A stretch of DNA of 64,000 bases. Origin: Pseudomonas sp. NC02 (GTDB taxonomy: Bacteria > Pseudomonadota > Gammaproteobacteria > Pseudomonadales > Pseudomonadaceae). The stretch spans positions 124,001-188,000 of the forward strand of contig NZ_CP025624.1 in assembly GCF_002874965.1 (NCBI RefSeq), read 5' to 3'. How positions within the stretch are numbered: position 1 is the stretch's first letter; each line of letters begins with the position of its first letter. A model generated the notes under the pieces. That model was not told where the DNA came from and ran no database searches. It saw nothing but the letters and a program-made list of their open reading frames with translations. The position numbers and the translations under genes are program-made. This document shows, in pieces, positions 19,871-29,139 of this stretch.

Positions 19871-20719
19871 ATGCGCCAGGAATACGAAATCACTCTCGAA
19901 CCGTTGCCCGGTGTACGCGTAGAGCGCGAGTTGCCGTGGCGCCAGCGCCTGTGGCAACAAGGCTGGCTGCGTAAAAGCCTGATCCTGATCGTGCTTGCGA
20001 TCCTCTGGGAAGCGGCTGCCCGTTATCAGAACAATGACCTGCTGCTGCCGAGCTTCCTGCAGACACTGAGCGCGTTCTACGACGGCATGGCCAGTGGCGA
20101 GTTGTTGAGCAAGGTCAGCATCTCGCTGGTGGTGCTGATCAAGGGTTACCTGATCGGCATTGTGCTGGCGTTTGCCCTGACCACGCTTGCGGTGTCGACC
20201 CAACTGGGGCGTGACCTGCTGAGCACCCTGACCTCGATGTTCAACCCGTTGCCGGCGATTGCCCTGCTGCCGCTGGCGCTGTTGTGGTTTGGCCTGGGGC
20301 AGAACAGCCTGATCTTCGTGCTGGTGCATTCAGTGTTGTGGGCGCTGGCGCTCAACACCTATTCAGGGTTCCTCGGCGTCTCCGAAACCCTGCGCATGGC
20401 CGGTCGAAATTATGGCCTCAAGGGTATGCGCTTCGTGTTGTTCATCCTGATCCCGGCTGCGCTGCCGTCGATTCTCGCCGGGTTGAAAATCGGTTGGGCG
20501 TTCGCCTGGCGCACGCTGATCGCCGCCGAGTTGGTGTTCGGTGCTACCAGCGGCAAAGGCGGTTTGGGTTGGTACATCTTCCAGAACCGCAACGAGCTGT
20601 ACACCGACAAAGTGTTTGCCGGCCTGGCGGTGGTGATCCTGATCGGGCTGCTGGTGGAGAACCTGGTGTTCGACACCCTGGAGCGGGTCACCGTGAAGCG
20701 CTGGGGCATGCAACGCTGA
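19871..20719 (+). CDS. ABC importer permease, SsuC/TauC-like
   Basis: 282 residues, six predicted helices, with the permease EAA-loop region ETLRMAGRNYGLKGMRFVLFILIPAALPSI. It forms the membrane channel of the importer. It is the last gene of the four-gene dioxygenase-importer operon, followed by a strong palindrome. Confidence 0.9.
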   Translation: MRQEYEITLEPLPGVRVERELPWRQRLWQQGWLRKSLILIVLAILWEAAARYQNNDLLLPSFLQTLSAFYDGMASGELLSKVSISLVVLIKGYLIGIVLAFALTTLAVSTQLGRDLLSTLTSMFNPLPAIALLPLALLWFGLGQNSLIFVLVHSVLWALALNTYSGFLGVSETLRMAGRNYGLKGMRFVLFILIPAALPSILAGLKIGWAFAWRTLIAAELVFGATSGKGGLGWYIFQNRNELYTDKVFAGLAVVILIGLLVENLVFDTLERVTVKRWGMQR

Positions 20720-20733
20720 CTGAAACACCAACC

Positions 20734-20765
20734 CTGTGGCGAGGGAGCAAGCTCCCTCGCCACAG
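20734..20765. repeat. REP-type perfect palindrome, possible terminator
   Basis: Fifteen-base arms ctgtggcgagggagc and gctccctcgccacag around aa. The sequence is the repeat type common between genes of fluorescens-group pseudomonads, and it lies just behind the permease gene where it can stop or stabilise transcripts. Confidence 0.8.
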
Positions 20766-20815
20766 TCTGCTACGATTGCGCCAAGTTCACTCCCAACCCA
20801 TCACGAGTGCTTGGC

Positions 20816-21736
20816 ATGCAATTACCGGACATGAACCTGCTGGTCGCCCTCGACGCCTTGCTCGACGAGGGCAGTGTGGTAGGCGCCGCGCGGCGGATGA
20901 ACCTGAGCCCGGCCGCCATGAGTCGCACCCTCACGCGCATCCGCGAGGCAGTGGGCGATCCGATCCTGGTGCGCGCCGGTCGCGGCCTGGTACCGACGCC
21001 CAAGGCCCTGGAGCTACAAGGCCAGGTGCGCAGCGTGGTGGAGCAGGCAGCGCTGCTGTTCCGCTCGGCGGACGAAGTGGACCTGCGCACCCTGCGCCGG
21101 CGCTTCAGCGTGCGGGCCAATGACTTTTTTGTCGGAGTGTATGGCGGTCGGCTGTTCGACACCATGGAACGCATGGCACCGCTGTGCGAACTGCGCTTCG
21201 TGCCGGAAGGCGACACCGATGACGAGGCCCTGCGTGAAGGCCGTCTCGACCTGCGGGTGGGCAACACCATGCCGATCACTCCGGAAGTGAAGGTGCAGAA
21301 CCTGTTCACCACCACCTTCGTCGGCCTGGCACGGGAAGGGCACCCGTTGTTCGATGGAGAAATCACCGCCGAACGGTTTGCCAGCTATTCGCATATCAGC
21401 ATCTCCCGCCGCGGCATTGCCCGGGGGCCCATCGACACCGCCCTGAACGCCCAGGGCCTGGAACGCCGAGTCGCGATGATCGCCCCGGGGTTTCACGGCG
21501 CGATGTTCATGCTGCCGGACTCCGACCTGATCCTGCCGGTGCCCAAGGAAGCGCTCTACAGCGCCAATCGCCTGAAGCTGCCGTTGCGAGCCTTCACCCT
21601 GCCAATTTCCCTGCCGACCCTGGTGCTGACCCAAGCCTGGCACCCGCGTTTCGACAAGGACCCGGCCCATAGATGGCTGCGCGAGACCATGCGTGAATGC
21701 TGCGAGGCGACGTGGAAGGAAGCGCAGCCCACGTGA
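20816..21736 (+). CDS. LysR-family transcriptional regulator
   Basis: About 306 residues. The N-terminal helix-turn-helix reads MNLLVALDALLDEGSVVGAARRMNLSPAAM (in two parts: MNLLVALDALLDEG and AARRMNLSPAAMSRTLTRI), followed by the substrate-binding domain. It lies ahead of and in the same direction as the MFS exporter genes, separated by a REPIN, so it may or may not regulate them. The frame opens at a GTG at 20807; the ATG at 20816 fits the family start better. Confidence 0.87.
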   Translation: MQLPDMNLLVALDALLDEGSVVGAARRMNLSPAAMSRTLTRIREAVGDPILVRAGRGLVPTPKALELQGQVRSVVEQAALLFRSADEVDLRTLRRRFSVRANDFFVGVYGGRLFDTMERMAPLCELRFVPEGDTDDEALREGRLDLRVGNTMPITPEVKVQNLFTTTFVGLAREGHPLFDGEITAERFASYSHISISRRGIARGPIDTALNAQGLERRVAMIAPGFHGAMFMLPDSDLILPVPKEALYSANRLKLPLRAFTLPISLPTLVLTQAWHPRFDKDPAHRWLRETMRECCEATWKEAQPT

Positions 21737-21756
21737 GTCGCAAGTGAGCTCGGCTA

Positions 21757-21846
21757 ATGTGGGAGATGGATTGCCTGCGATGCGGGCGACACGGTTTTTC
21801 AGGCATAGCGAGGTGATGCCATCGCGGGCAAGCCCGGCTCCCACAG
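21757..21846. repeat. REPIN (inverted REP pair)
   Basis: Two REP units in inverted orientation: tgtgggag with a degenerate middle at the left, and gcgggcaagcccggctcccaca at the right, in halves gcgggcaagccc and ggctcccacag. This is the typical Pseudomonas REPIN layout, mobilised by RAYT transposases encoded elsewhere. It sits between the LysR and MFS genes. Confidence 0.75.
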
Positions 21847-21965
21847 AGATCGCCTACATTTTGATCATTGCGTCTGGTGCACTTATAAGCTTCCGATAAG
21901 TCACTTTTTGTCATGTCTAAGCCTTATTAAACTGCTCGGGTATTTCCTATTCCGAGTTGTAGTTC

Positions 21966-23501
21966 ATGACGTCCCTCGCTGCTCCCGCACCCCTGGCCGC
22001 AGCCAAACCGACCGCCATTACCCCGCCCGTTTTCGGCCCGCGCATCATCATCGGCCTGGTGGGCGTATTGCTTGCGGTACTGGTGTCCGGCCTCAACGAG
22101 ATGGTGACCAAAGTCGCTCTCGCCGATATTCGTGGTGCGATGTACATCGGCTTCGACGAAGGCACCTGGCTGGTGGCTGCCTACACCGCCACCTCTGTCT
22201 CGGCGATGGCCTTTGCACCCTGGTGTTCGGTGACGTTCTCTCTGCGCCGTTTCACTCTCTGCGCCATCGGCCTGTTCACCGTGCTTGGCGTGCTGTGCCC
22301 GTTCGCACCGAACTACGAAAGCCTGCTGATCCTGCGCACCGTGCAAGGCCTGGCCGGTGGCGCCTTGCCGCCGATGCTGATGACCGTGGCCCTGCGGTTC
22401 CTGCCGGCCAACGTCAAGCTGTACGGCCTGGCCGGCTATGCCCTCACGGCCACTTTCGGCCCTAGCCTCGGCACACCGCTGGCGGCCATGTGGACCGAAT
22501 ACGTCGGCTGGCAATGGGCGTTCTGGCAGATTGTCGGGCCGTGCCTGCTGGCCATGGCGGCCGTGGCCTACGGCTTGCCCCAGGACCCGCTGCGCCTGGA
22601 GCGCTTCAAGCAGTTCAACTGGCGTGGTCTGCTGCTGGGGTTCCCGGCGATCTGCATGCTGGTGATCGGCCTGTTGCAGGGCAATCGGCTGGACTGGTTC
22701 GAGTCGCCGCTGATTACCTCATTGTTGATCGGCGGCCTGGTGTTGCTGGTGCTGTTCATGATCAACGAGTGGTCGCACCCGATGCCGTTTTTCAAGTTGC
22801 AGATGCTTGGGCTACGCAACCTGTCGTTCGCGCTGATTGTGCTCGCCGGGGTGCTGATCGTGCTGCTGGCGGTGACCATCATTCCGTCCAGCTACCTGGC
22901 CCAGGTCCAAGGCTACCGCCCGCTGCAAACTGCACCGGTGATGCTGATCATGGCGCTGCCGCAGTTGATCGCACTGCCGTTGGTGGCGGCGTTGTGCAAC
23001 TTGCGCTGGGTCGATTGCCGCTGGGTATTGGGCATTGGCTTGAGCATGTTGATCCTGTCCTGCGTGGGCGGGGCGCAACTCACGTCGGCATGGATTCGCG
23101 ATGATTTCTACGTGCTGCAACTGCTGCAGATCTTCGGGCAACCGATGGCGGTGTTGCCGCTGCTGATGCTCTCCACCGGCAGCATCACGCCCCAGGACGG
23201 GCCTTTCGCCTCGGCGTGGTTCAACACCGTCAAAGGCCTGGCCGCCGTGGTCGCCACCGGCGTGCTCGATGCCCTGACCACACACCGCCTGCATTTCCAC
23301 TCGACCATGCTGGTGGACAGCCTGGGCAACTCGCCCCTGGCCGACAGCGATGCCGCCGGCCTTGCCCATCGGCTGCACGAGCAGGCCGTGGTGCTCACCT
23401 CTTCGGATCTCTACTACGTCATGGCCGGTGTCGCGGCGGCGTTGATCCTGCTGATTTTCTGGATGCCGACGCGGATTTATCCGCCCCGCGCGCCGACTTG
23501 A
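21966..23501 (+). CDS. MFS exporter, DHA2 (EmrB) family
   Basis: 511 residues, about 14 membrane helices. Motifs include the first-loop region DIRGAMYIGFDEGTWLVAAYT and helix-4 ILRTVQGLAGGALPPM. The acidic/asparagine-rich first helix (GLNEMVTKVAL) is usual for the family. It is the inner-membrane part of a tripartite exporter with the two following genes and probably exports a toxic organic compound. The adaptor gene follows 26 bases downstream. Confidence 0.88.
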   Translation: MTSLAAPAPLAAAKPTAITPPVFGPRIIIGLVGVLLAVLVSGLNEMVTKVALADIRGAMYIGFDEGTWLVAAYTATSVSAMAFAPWCSVTFSLRRFTLCAIGLFTVLGVLCPFAPNYESLLILRTVQGLAGGALPPMLMTVALRFLPANVKLYGLAGYALTATFGPSLGTPLAAMWTEYVGWQWAFWQIVGPCLLAMAAVAYGLPQDPLRLERFKQFNWRGLLLGFPAICMLVIGLLQGNRLDWFESPLITSLLIGGLVLLVLFMINEWSHPMPFFKLQMLGLRNLSFALIVLAGVLIVLLAVTIIPSSYLAQVQGYRPLQTAPVMLIMALPQLIALPLVAALCNLRWVDCRWVLGIGLSMLILSCVGGAQLTSAWIRDDFYVLQLLQIFGQPMAVLPLLMLSTGSITPQDGPFASAWFNTVKGLAAVVATGVLDALTTHRLHFHSTMLVDSLGNSPLADSDAAGLAHRLHEQAVVLTSSDLYYVMAGVAAALILLIFWMPTRIYPPRAPT

Positions 23502-23527
23502 TTGCTCACTGAGCCAAAGGGATTGTT

Positions 23528-24586
23528 ATGAAACGCAAAGACAAAATCGCTGTAACCGTCATCACCGTGTTTGCCGTCGGTGTGCTGGTTTACCTGCTGG
23601 CGCCGGGTGTGTTCGGCAGCAAACGCCAGAGCACCAACGACGCCTTCGTCGCCGCTGACTACACCCTGGTGGCGCCGCGTGTGGCCGGCTTCATCAAGGA
23701 AGTGCTGGTGGAAGACAACCAGCGGGTCAAGGCCGGGCAGTTGCTGGCGCTGATCGATGACCGTGACTTCCGCGCCGCTGCCCAGGCGGCCGATGCCGAT
23801 ACGCTGGTGGCCCAGGCGCAGCTGAAAAATGCCACGGCAACCCTGGAGCGCCAAAGCTCGGTGATCGCCCAGGCCCAGGCGACTGTGGCGGCGGATCGCG
23901 CCGAAGTGGCGTTTGCCGAACACGAACTGAACCGCTACAACCACCTCGCGGGTGTAGGCGCCGGCACCGTACAGAACGCCCAGCAAGCCAAGACGCGTAT
24001 TGACCAGGCCACCGCGCGCCTGGCGAATGCCACGGCGGTGCTGGCCGCTGAACGCAAGCAGGTGGAAATCCTCAGCGCCCAGCGTGATGCGGCAGAGGGC
24101 GGCCTGAAACGTGCCCAGGCCGCACTGGAAATGGCCAGCTATCAGCTGTCGTACACCCGCATCGTCGCGCCGGTGGACGGCATGGTCGGCGAGCGCGCGG
24201 TGCGGGTCGGCGCCTATGTGACGCCGGGCAGCAAGATCCTCGCCGTGGTACCGCTGGCCGAGGCCTACGTGGTGGCCAACTTCCAGGAGACCCAGTTGTC
24301 CCACATGCACGCTGGCCAAACGGTGGACGTGAAGGTCGACAGCCTCGACGGCGAAGTGCTCAAGGGCCACCTCGAAAGCCTGGCGCCAGCTACCGGCGTG
24401 ACATTTGCCTCGGTCAAACCCGACAACGCCACCGGCAACTTCACCAAGGTGGTGCAGCGTATTCCGGTAAAAATCATCCTGGAGCCCGGCCAGGCGTTGA
24501 CCGAGCGCCTGCGGGTCGGCATGTCGGTGGAAGCCAGCGTCGACACCCACGCCGCCGCCCAGCAACGTGAGGTGGCGCAGCAATGA
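23528..24586 (+). CDS. HlyD/EmrA-family membrane fusion protein
   Basis: 352 residues: one N-terminal membrane anchor (IAVTVITVFAVGVLVYLLAPG), a biotinyl-lipoyl half motif (TNDAFVAADYTLVAPRVAGF), a long alpha-helical hairpin with repeated AQA pattern, then the second lipoyl half (YTRIVAPVDGMVGERAVRVG). It links the MFS pump to the outer-membrane channel. Its stop overlaps the next start by four bases. Confidence 0.92.
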   Translation: MKRKDKIAVTVITVFAVGVLVYLLAPGVFGSKRQSTNDAFVAADYTLVAPRVAGFIKEVLVEDNQRVKAGQLLALIDDRDFRAAAQAADADTLVAQAQLKNATATLERQSSVIAQAQATVAADRAEVAFAEHELNRYNHLAGVGAGTVQNAQQAKTRIDQATARLANATAVLAAERKQVEILSAQRDAAEGGLKRAQAALEMASYQLSYTRIVAPVDGMVGERAVRVGAYVTPGSKILAVVPLAEAYVVANFQETQLSHMHAGQTVDVKVDSLDGEVLKGHLESLAPATGVTFASVKPDNATGNFTKVVQRIPVKIILEPGQALTERLRVGMSVEASVDTHAAAQQREVAQQ

Positions 24587-26025
24587 GACGCCTTGCCTGG
24601 TTAACCTTGAGCCTGCTCACCCTGAGTGCCTGCACCGTCGGCCCGGACTTCCAGCGCCCGCAGAATCCCGTCGGCCAATGGACCGAGCCCCATGGCCGAC
24701 AAGCCGCCAGCCAAGCGGTCAACGACCCGCTGGAAGAGCGCTGGTGGGAAGTGTTCCACGACGCGCAGCTCACCGCGCTTACCCGTCGCGCGCTGACCGA
24801 TAACCTCGACCTGAAACTCGCCAGCAGCCGCCTGCAACAAAGCCGCGCGGCGCGCCAGGTGATTACCGCCGAGCGCTACCCGACCGTCAACGCCACCGGC
24901 GATTACCTGCGTCAGCGCAACAGCGCCGATGGCTTGAGCGATGCCTCGGGCAAGAACGGCCGCTCGGCGTTCAACCAGTGGGACATGGGTTTCTCCGCCG
25001 CCTGGGAACTGGACTTCTGGGGCCGCGTAAAACGCGAAACCGAAGCCGCCGACGCCACCCTGCAAGTCGCCGAAAACGACCGCCGCGCGGTGCTGTTGTC
25101 GGTGCTGGCGGAAACCGCCCAGGACTACATCCAACTGCGCGGCGTGCAAAACACCCGCGCCGTCACCGAGCAAAACCTCGAGGTGGCGCGCCACAGCCTG
25201 AAGCTCTCGCAACTGCGCCTGGCCGACGGTGTCGCCACTGACCTGGACGTAGCCGAAGCCGCTGCTCAAGTGGCCGCCATCGAGGCGCGCCTGCCGGATT
25301 TGCAGCAACGCCAGGACCAGTTGATCAACGCCCTGAGCCTGCTGATGGGCGAACCGCCACAAGCCTTGTACGCCGAGCTGTCCAAGGACGCTGCGGTGCC
25401 GCAAACCCAACGCCAGGTCGCCATCGGCCTGCCGTCGCAACTGGCCGAGCGCCGCCCGGATATCCGCCAGGCCGAAGCTCGCTTGCATGCGGCCACCGCC
25501 TCCATTGGTGTGGCCAAGGGCGACTTCTACCCGCGCATCACCCTGTCCGGCAGCGTGGGCTCCCAGGCGTTGCAACTGGCGGATTTCGGCTCGTGGAGTT
25601 CGCGTGCATTCGCCTTCGGCCCGCAACTGAGCTTGCCGATTTTCAACGGTGGCCGGTTGCAAGGCATGCTCGATCTGCGCGAAGCCCAGCAACAGGAAGC
25701 GGCCCTGGCCTACCAGCAGACCGTGCTGCGGGCCTGGCATGAAATCGATGATCAACTGACCCGCTACAACGCCAGCCAGCTGCGGCGCGACAGCCTCGCC
25801 GAAGCCGTGCGGCAGAACCAGATCGCCCTTGCCACGGCGCAGCATCAATACGTCGAAGGCGTGGTGGATTTCGTTAACGTACTGACCGTGCAAAGTGCGT
25901 TGCTGGCGACCCAGGAGCAGTGGGTGGAAAGCTCCACCGGCGTGTCCCTCGCCATGGTCGGGTTGTACAAGGCATTGGGTGGGGGCTGGGAGTCGGTGTA
26001 TCCGGAACAGACGGCAGGGCGTTAA
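24583..26025 (+). CDS. Outer-membrane efflux channel lipoprotein, NodT/OprM family
   Basis: 480 residues. The lipoprotein signal ends at LSACTVGPDFQRP, with the lipid cysteine near 18, and the OEP repeat pattern is seen twice (LTRRALTDNLDLKLASSRL, AERRPDIRQAEARLHAATA). It forms the outer-membrane duct of the exporter. The gene overlaps the adaptor gene as ATGA, and a strong hairpin follows the stop. Confidence 0.92.
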   Translation: MRRLAWLTLSLLTLSACTVGPDFQRPQNPVGQWTEPHGRQAASQAVNDPLEERWWEVFHDAQLTALTRRALTDNLDLKLASSRLQQSRAARQVITAERYPTVNATGDYLRQRNSADGLSDASGKNGRSAFNQWDMGFSAAWELDFWGRVKRETEAADATLQVAENDRRAVLLSVLAETAQDYIQLRGVQNTRAVTEQNLEVARHSLKLSQLRLADGVATDLDVAEAAAQVAAIEARLPDLQQRQDQLINALSLLMGEPPQALYAELSKDAAVPQTQRQVAIGLPSQLAERRPDIRQAEARLHAATASIGVAKGDFYPRITLSGSVGSQALQLADFGSWSSRAFAFGPQLSLPIFNGGRLQGMLDLREAQQQEAALAYQQTVLRAWHEIDDQLTRYNASQLRRDSLAEAVRQNQIALATAQHQYVEGVVDFVNVLTVQSALLATQEQWVESSTGVSLAMVGLYKALGGGWESVYPEQTAGR

Positions 26026-26031
26026 TACCAG

Positions 26032-26057
26032 TGCCCACAGTCCAGGGACTGTGGGCA
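26032..26057. terminator. Bidirectional terminator hairpin
   Basis: Twelve-base arms tgcccacagtcc and ggactgtgggca with a two-base loop, between two convergent genes and directly beside the stop codon of the DUF3142 gene. Confidence 0.7.
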
Positions 26058-26058
26058 T

Positions 26059-26763
26059 TCAAGGATTCTGCAAAAACACCACATACCCTCGAAACCACTC
26101 ACTGTCCTTCAAATACCCCGGCTCCTCCCACTCTCCACCCTGAATCAACCCAATCTTGAACGGCACCCCCAACCGGTTCATCCGTGGCAGATAGGCCGCG
26201 TAGTCCGGAATGCTGTGGCGCCCCTGGTAGGTCTGCACCACCACTTCATCAATCACGCCCTTGAGTTGTGTGATGGCGGCCGGGTCGGCGTTGCTGCTCC
26301 AGTCCATCAGCCCGGTGATGCTCAGGCGTAGGTCCTTGGGCAAGCGTTGGCGCAGGTCGCGCAGGAAATCCGCGTATTCGTCGAGGTATTGCGTGCGCGC
26401 ATCGAAGTCGATCTGGATGCCCACCACCGGGTTGCCCGCATCCCGCCAGCGTTGCACCTGGCCGAGCATCTGGCTGTACACCGACTCGGGCCAGTGCAGG
26501 GTGTGGGCGCGGTACACCACCCAGATTTCACCCTGGGTGATGCGCGGCACACTCATGCCCTGGGCGATGAATTGCACGCCACGCCGGGGCGCGCGGCGGG
26601 TCGAGTTGATCTGGCCCTGGAGGATGTACAGGGTTTTCGCCTGCTTGAGCACCGGCTGCGGCGCGACGCCGCTCCACAGCCAGAACGCGTCATGGTCGCG
26701 GGCGTCCACCGCGCCGAAGGCCGGGCTTGCCAGCAGGAGCAGGGCCAGCCAGAAACGCTTCAC
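26059..26763 (-). CDS. DUF3142 domain protein
   Basis: 234 residues with a signal peptide (ALLLLASPAFGAVDA). The body resembles DUF3142 (AFWLWSGVAPQPVL, VVGIQIDFDARTQYLDEYADFL, ITGLMDWSSNADP). The IQIDFDA motif and the TIM-barrel-like strand order suggest a glycoside hydrolase-like fold, but the activity is unknown. It lies 3 bases behind the long periplasmic protein gene and is surely cotranscribed with it. Confidence 0.75.
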   Translation of the reverse strand: MKRFWLALLLLASPAFGAVDARDHDAFWLWSGVAPQPVLKQAKTLYILQGQINSTRRAPRRGVQFIAQGMSVPRITQGEIWVVYRAHTLHWPESVYSQMLGQVQRWRDAGNPVVGIQIDFDARTQYLDEYADFLRDLRQRLPKDLRLSITGLMDWSSNADPAAITQLKGVIDEVVVQTYQGRHSIPDYAAYLPRMNRLGVPFKIGLIQGGEWEEPGYLKDSEWFRGYVVFLQNP

Positions 26764-26766
26764 GGC

Positions 26767-28929
26767 TTACCAGTAGTACTGCAGCGACTTGCCCCACTGG
26801 GTGTCGGCGAACCCGGTTTTCAACTGGCGGAACCAGCCTTTGCGCACGTTCTTGTCGACGTCTTCGCCACCGCAACTGTTGTAGCCCGAAGGTCCGTAGC
26901 AGTTGATGGCACGAAACAGCGCGTAGGCCTTGTCGTTTCGCGGTGCCTTGGGATTGCCGATCACCCGCTTGTAGCCCTCCAGTCGCGAGAAGGTTTCACC
27001 CTTGAAGGGCGAGGCAGTGCTGCCCAGGCTGCCGGCGGAGCGCGCTTGTTCCAGGGGCATGCCGTCCAGGCCGTTACGCAGGACGAATTCCCCCAGGCAG
27101 TTCAGGCCCTGCGGGTTTTTCGGATCGGCCTGCAAGGTGCTGGCGATTTGCGCGATGCTCGGGCAGGTGTAGCCGGACTCGGCCTTGTCACCGTTCCACT
27201 GGAACAGTCTCAACGACTGGCCGCCGCTGTAGACGTAGCCCAGGCTGGTGCCGAGCTTGTCATCGGGAACCGAGGCGGGCAGTTGCTTGAGGTCCTCGGC
27301 AAAGGTCTCGAACTGGCCGCGCAGCAGGTCTTTATAGAGCAGCGTGAATTGTGCGGTCTGGCGCTCTACCGGGTCTTCGGCATGGGCAAGCTGTTGGCGC
27401 AGCAGGTCGGGACCGGCGACGTTGCGCAGCAGGATATAGCGCACCTGCTTGGCACTGATCGGCGAATCGGCGGCGAATACCTTGGCCAGCTGGCCGCTGC
27501 GTTCGTAGTTCATCGCCAATGCCAGCTCCAGCTGGTCACGTTGCAACGGTTGCTTGGTCAGCGGCAGCAGTTGCAGCCACAGCGCTTCGGCGGCTTTCCA
27601 GTCTTCCTTGGCTTCCAGCGCGAGGCCACGCAGGGTCTGTTGGCTGAAAGCGAAGTAGTCGAGATTCGACGGCACGTCTTGCGGCAGCAGCTTCAAGGTA
27701 CGGTCGGGCTGATGCTCGACGTTCAGGGCAAACGCCGCCTGCACGTAGGCATACAGCGCGGGCTCCTGCGCGAACACCGCTTTTTGTGCATCGAGCGCTT
27801 CACGCGTGAGCTTCGGCGGCTCGCCGGCACGCATCCACATCAGGTCGTTGAGGGCCAGGATCAGCGGGTTGCCCACAGGTGCCGTGGTGCTGGTCAGCAG
27901 CTTGGTGTCGGCTTCCTGCACCAGTTCATCCAGCGACACGTTGCGCTGGGCATCGGTGGCCTGGGTCAGTTGCCAGGCAAAGTCGTCCGCCAGTTTGTCG
28001 GGGTTGGGCGCCAGCCAGTGCACCCGGCGCAACAGGCCACGGGCGGAGGCGGCGTATTCGCCCTGTGGATAAGTTTTCAGGTAGTCGTTGAAAGCGCTTT
28101 CGGCCCGTTGCAGGGCAGACTTATCCACATGCTCAAGCGACGGTGTGCCGTATTCATCGAAGGCATTTTGCTGGGCGTCGTTCAGCGCGGTGCGGGCGGT
28201 CATGTACAGCGCTGTTTCCTTCAGCCAGGGCAGCGAGCTGCTCGTCAGCCCGGCAAAACCTTTTTGCGCATCGCTGAAGCGTCCGCTGTAAAAGTCCCCG
28301 GCGGCTTTCAGGTAGGTGAGCAATGCCTGGCCGTCTGCCGATTTGATTTGGTCGGCCTCGCCTGCCGCTACGCCGTCCGAGGAACAACTGCCGAGCATCT
28401 GCAGCCGCAGCTTGGCCAGTAACTGGCGCTCGGCCTGCGGTACATCGGCCTTCACCACCTGGCTGATAAACGCGGCGGCACTGTCATCGGCGTTGCTGCG
28501 GCAGCGGCTGCCTTCGCCGGAAAGGAAGGCTTCACCGGCGGTCTTGGCGTCGTCGCGCTTGATGCCCAGCGGGCTGAGCAGTGCATCCAGTTCGGCGGTG
28601 CGCGAGTCGTCGGGTTTGTTGTCGGGCTCATCCGCAGCCGGCATAAGCCGATACACCGGAAAGGGCACCGGGCCAAATCCTTCGGACACGTCCTGCTCGC
28701 CCAAGGCATTCGGCGCCAGCGGCATGACGTTTTTGTCCGCCAGCAACAGCCGCAGGTTGACCCGGCTGTCATTGCCGGGGCTCAGGAAGGGCAGGTTGCT
28801 GCACACGTCCAGGCTGTTGCGCGACACCCGCCAATCCGGGTAGCAAGAGTCATCGCCGCTGGCGTGGGCCTGGAAGGGAAGGGTGGCGAGCAATGCCAGT
28901 GCCAGGGGTGACAGAAGACCGATGCGCAT
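26767..28929 (-). CDS. Periplasmic TPR-like protein of unknown function
   Basis: About 720 residues with a signal peptide (LALALLATLPFQAHASG) and a helical, repeat-rich body including YfiO-like stretches (AESAFNDYLKTYPQGEYAASARGLL). Related Pseudomonas proteins are often labelled outer membrane assembly lipoprotein YfiO, but this protein is three times longer than BamD and lacks a lipobox, so that name is doubtful. The frame opens at 29055; 28929 is chosen because aagga lies 8-9 bases before its ATG and a proper signal peptide follows. It forms an operon with the DUF3142 gene. Confidence 0.7.
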   Translation of the reverse strand: MRIGLLSPLALALLATLPFQAHASGDDSCYPDWRVSRNSLDVCSNLPFLSPGNDSRVNLRLLLADKNVMPLAPNALGEQDVSEGFGPVPFPVYRLMPAADEPDNKPDDSRTAELDALLSPLGIKRDDAKTAGEAFLSGEGSRCRSNADDSAAAFISQVVKADVPQAERQLLAKLRLQMLGSCSSDGVAAGEADQIKSADGQALLTYLKAAGDFYSGRFSDAQKGFAGLTSSSLPWLKETALYMTARTALNDAQQNAFDEYGTPSLEHVDKSALQRAESAFNDYLKTYPQGEYAASARGLLRRVHWLAPNPDKLADDFAWQLTQATDAQRNVSLDELVQEADTKLLTSTTAPVGNPLILALNDLMWMRAGEPPKLTREALDAQKAVFAQEPALYAYVQAAFALNVEHQPDRTLKLLPQDVPSNLDYFAFSQQTLRGLALEAKEDWKAAEALWLQLLPLTKQPLQRDQLELALAMNYERSGQLAKVFAADSPISAKQVRYILLRNVAGPDLLRQQLAHAEDPVERQTAQFTLLYKDLLRGQFETFAEDLKQLPASVPDDKLGTSLGYVYSGGQSLRLFQWNGDKAESGYTCPSIAQIASTLQADPKNPQGLNCLGEFVLRNGLDGMPLEQARSAGSLGSTASPFKGETFSRLEGYKRVIGNPKAPRNDKAYALFRAINCYGPSGYNSCGGEDVDKNVRKGWFRQLKTGFADTQWGKSLQYYW

Positions 28930-29139
28930 GAAATGTCCTTGATCCTGAATCCATGGAAGGCAGCAATCATAGCGTGATCCGATGAAAGCGTCGGAGACGT
29001 CCTGCGCAAAATTCAGATTTGTCCGATTGGCGGATGGTTGGTCAAATCCATGCAAAACAGCGGGCGAATCAAGGCCTTTTGACCTAGAGTGGCGGGTGTT
29101 CGCGCAAGCGCAGGTTCAGTAGTGGGTGAGGAAGTAGAG

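Noticed and set aside
26347..28422. 691-codon plus-strand frame opposite the DUF3142 and TPR-like genes
   Set aside because: It spans two well-supported minus-strand genes and has no recognisable domain or ribosome site.
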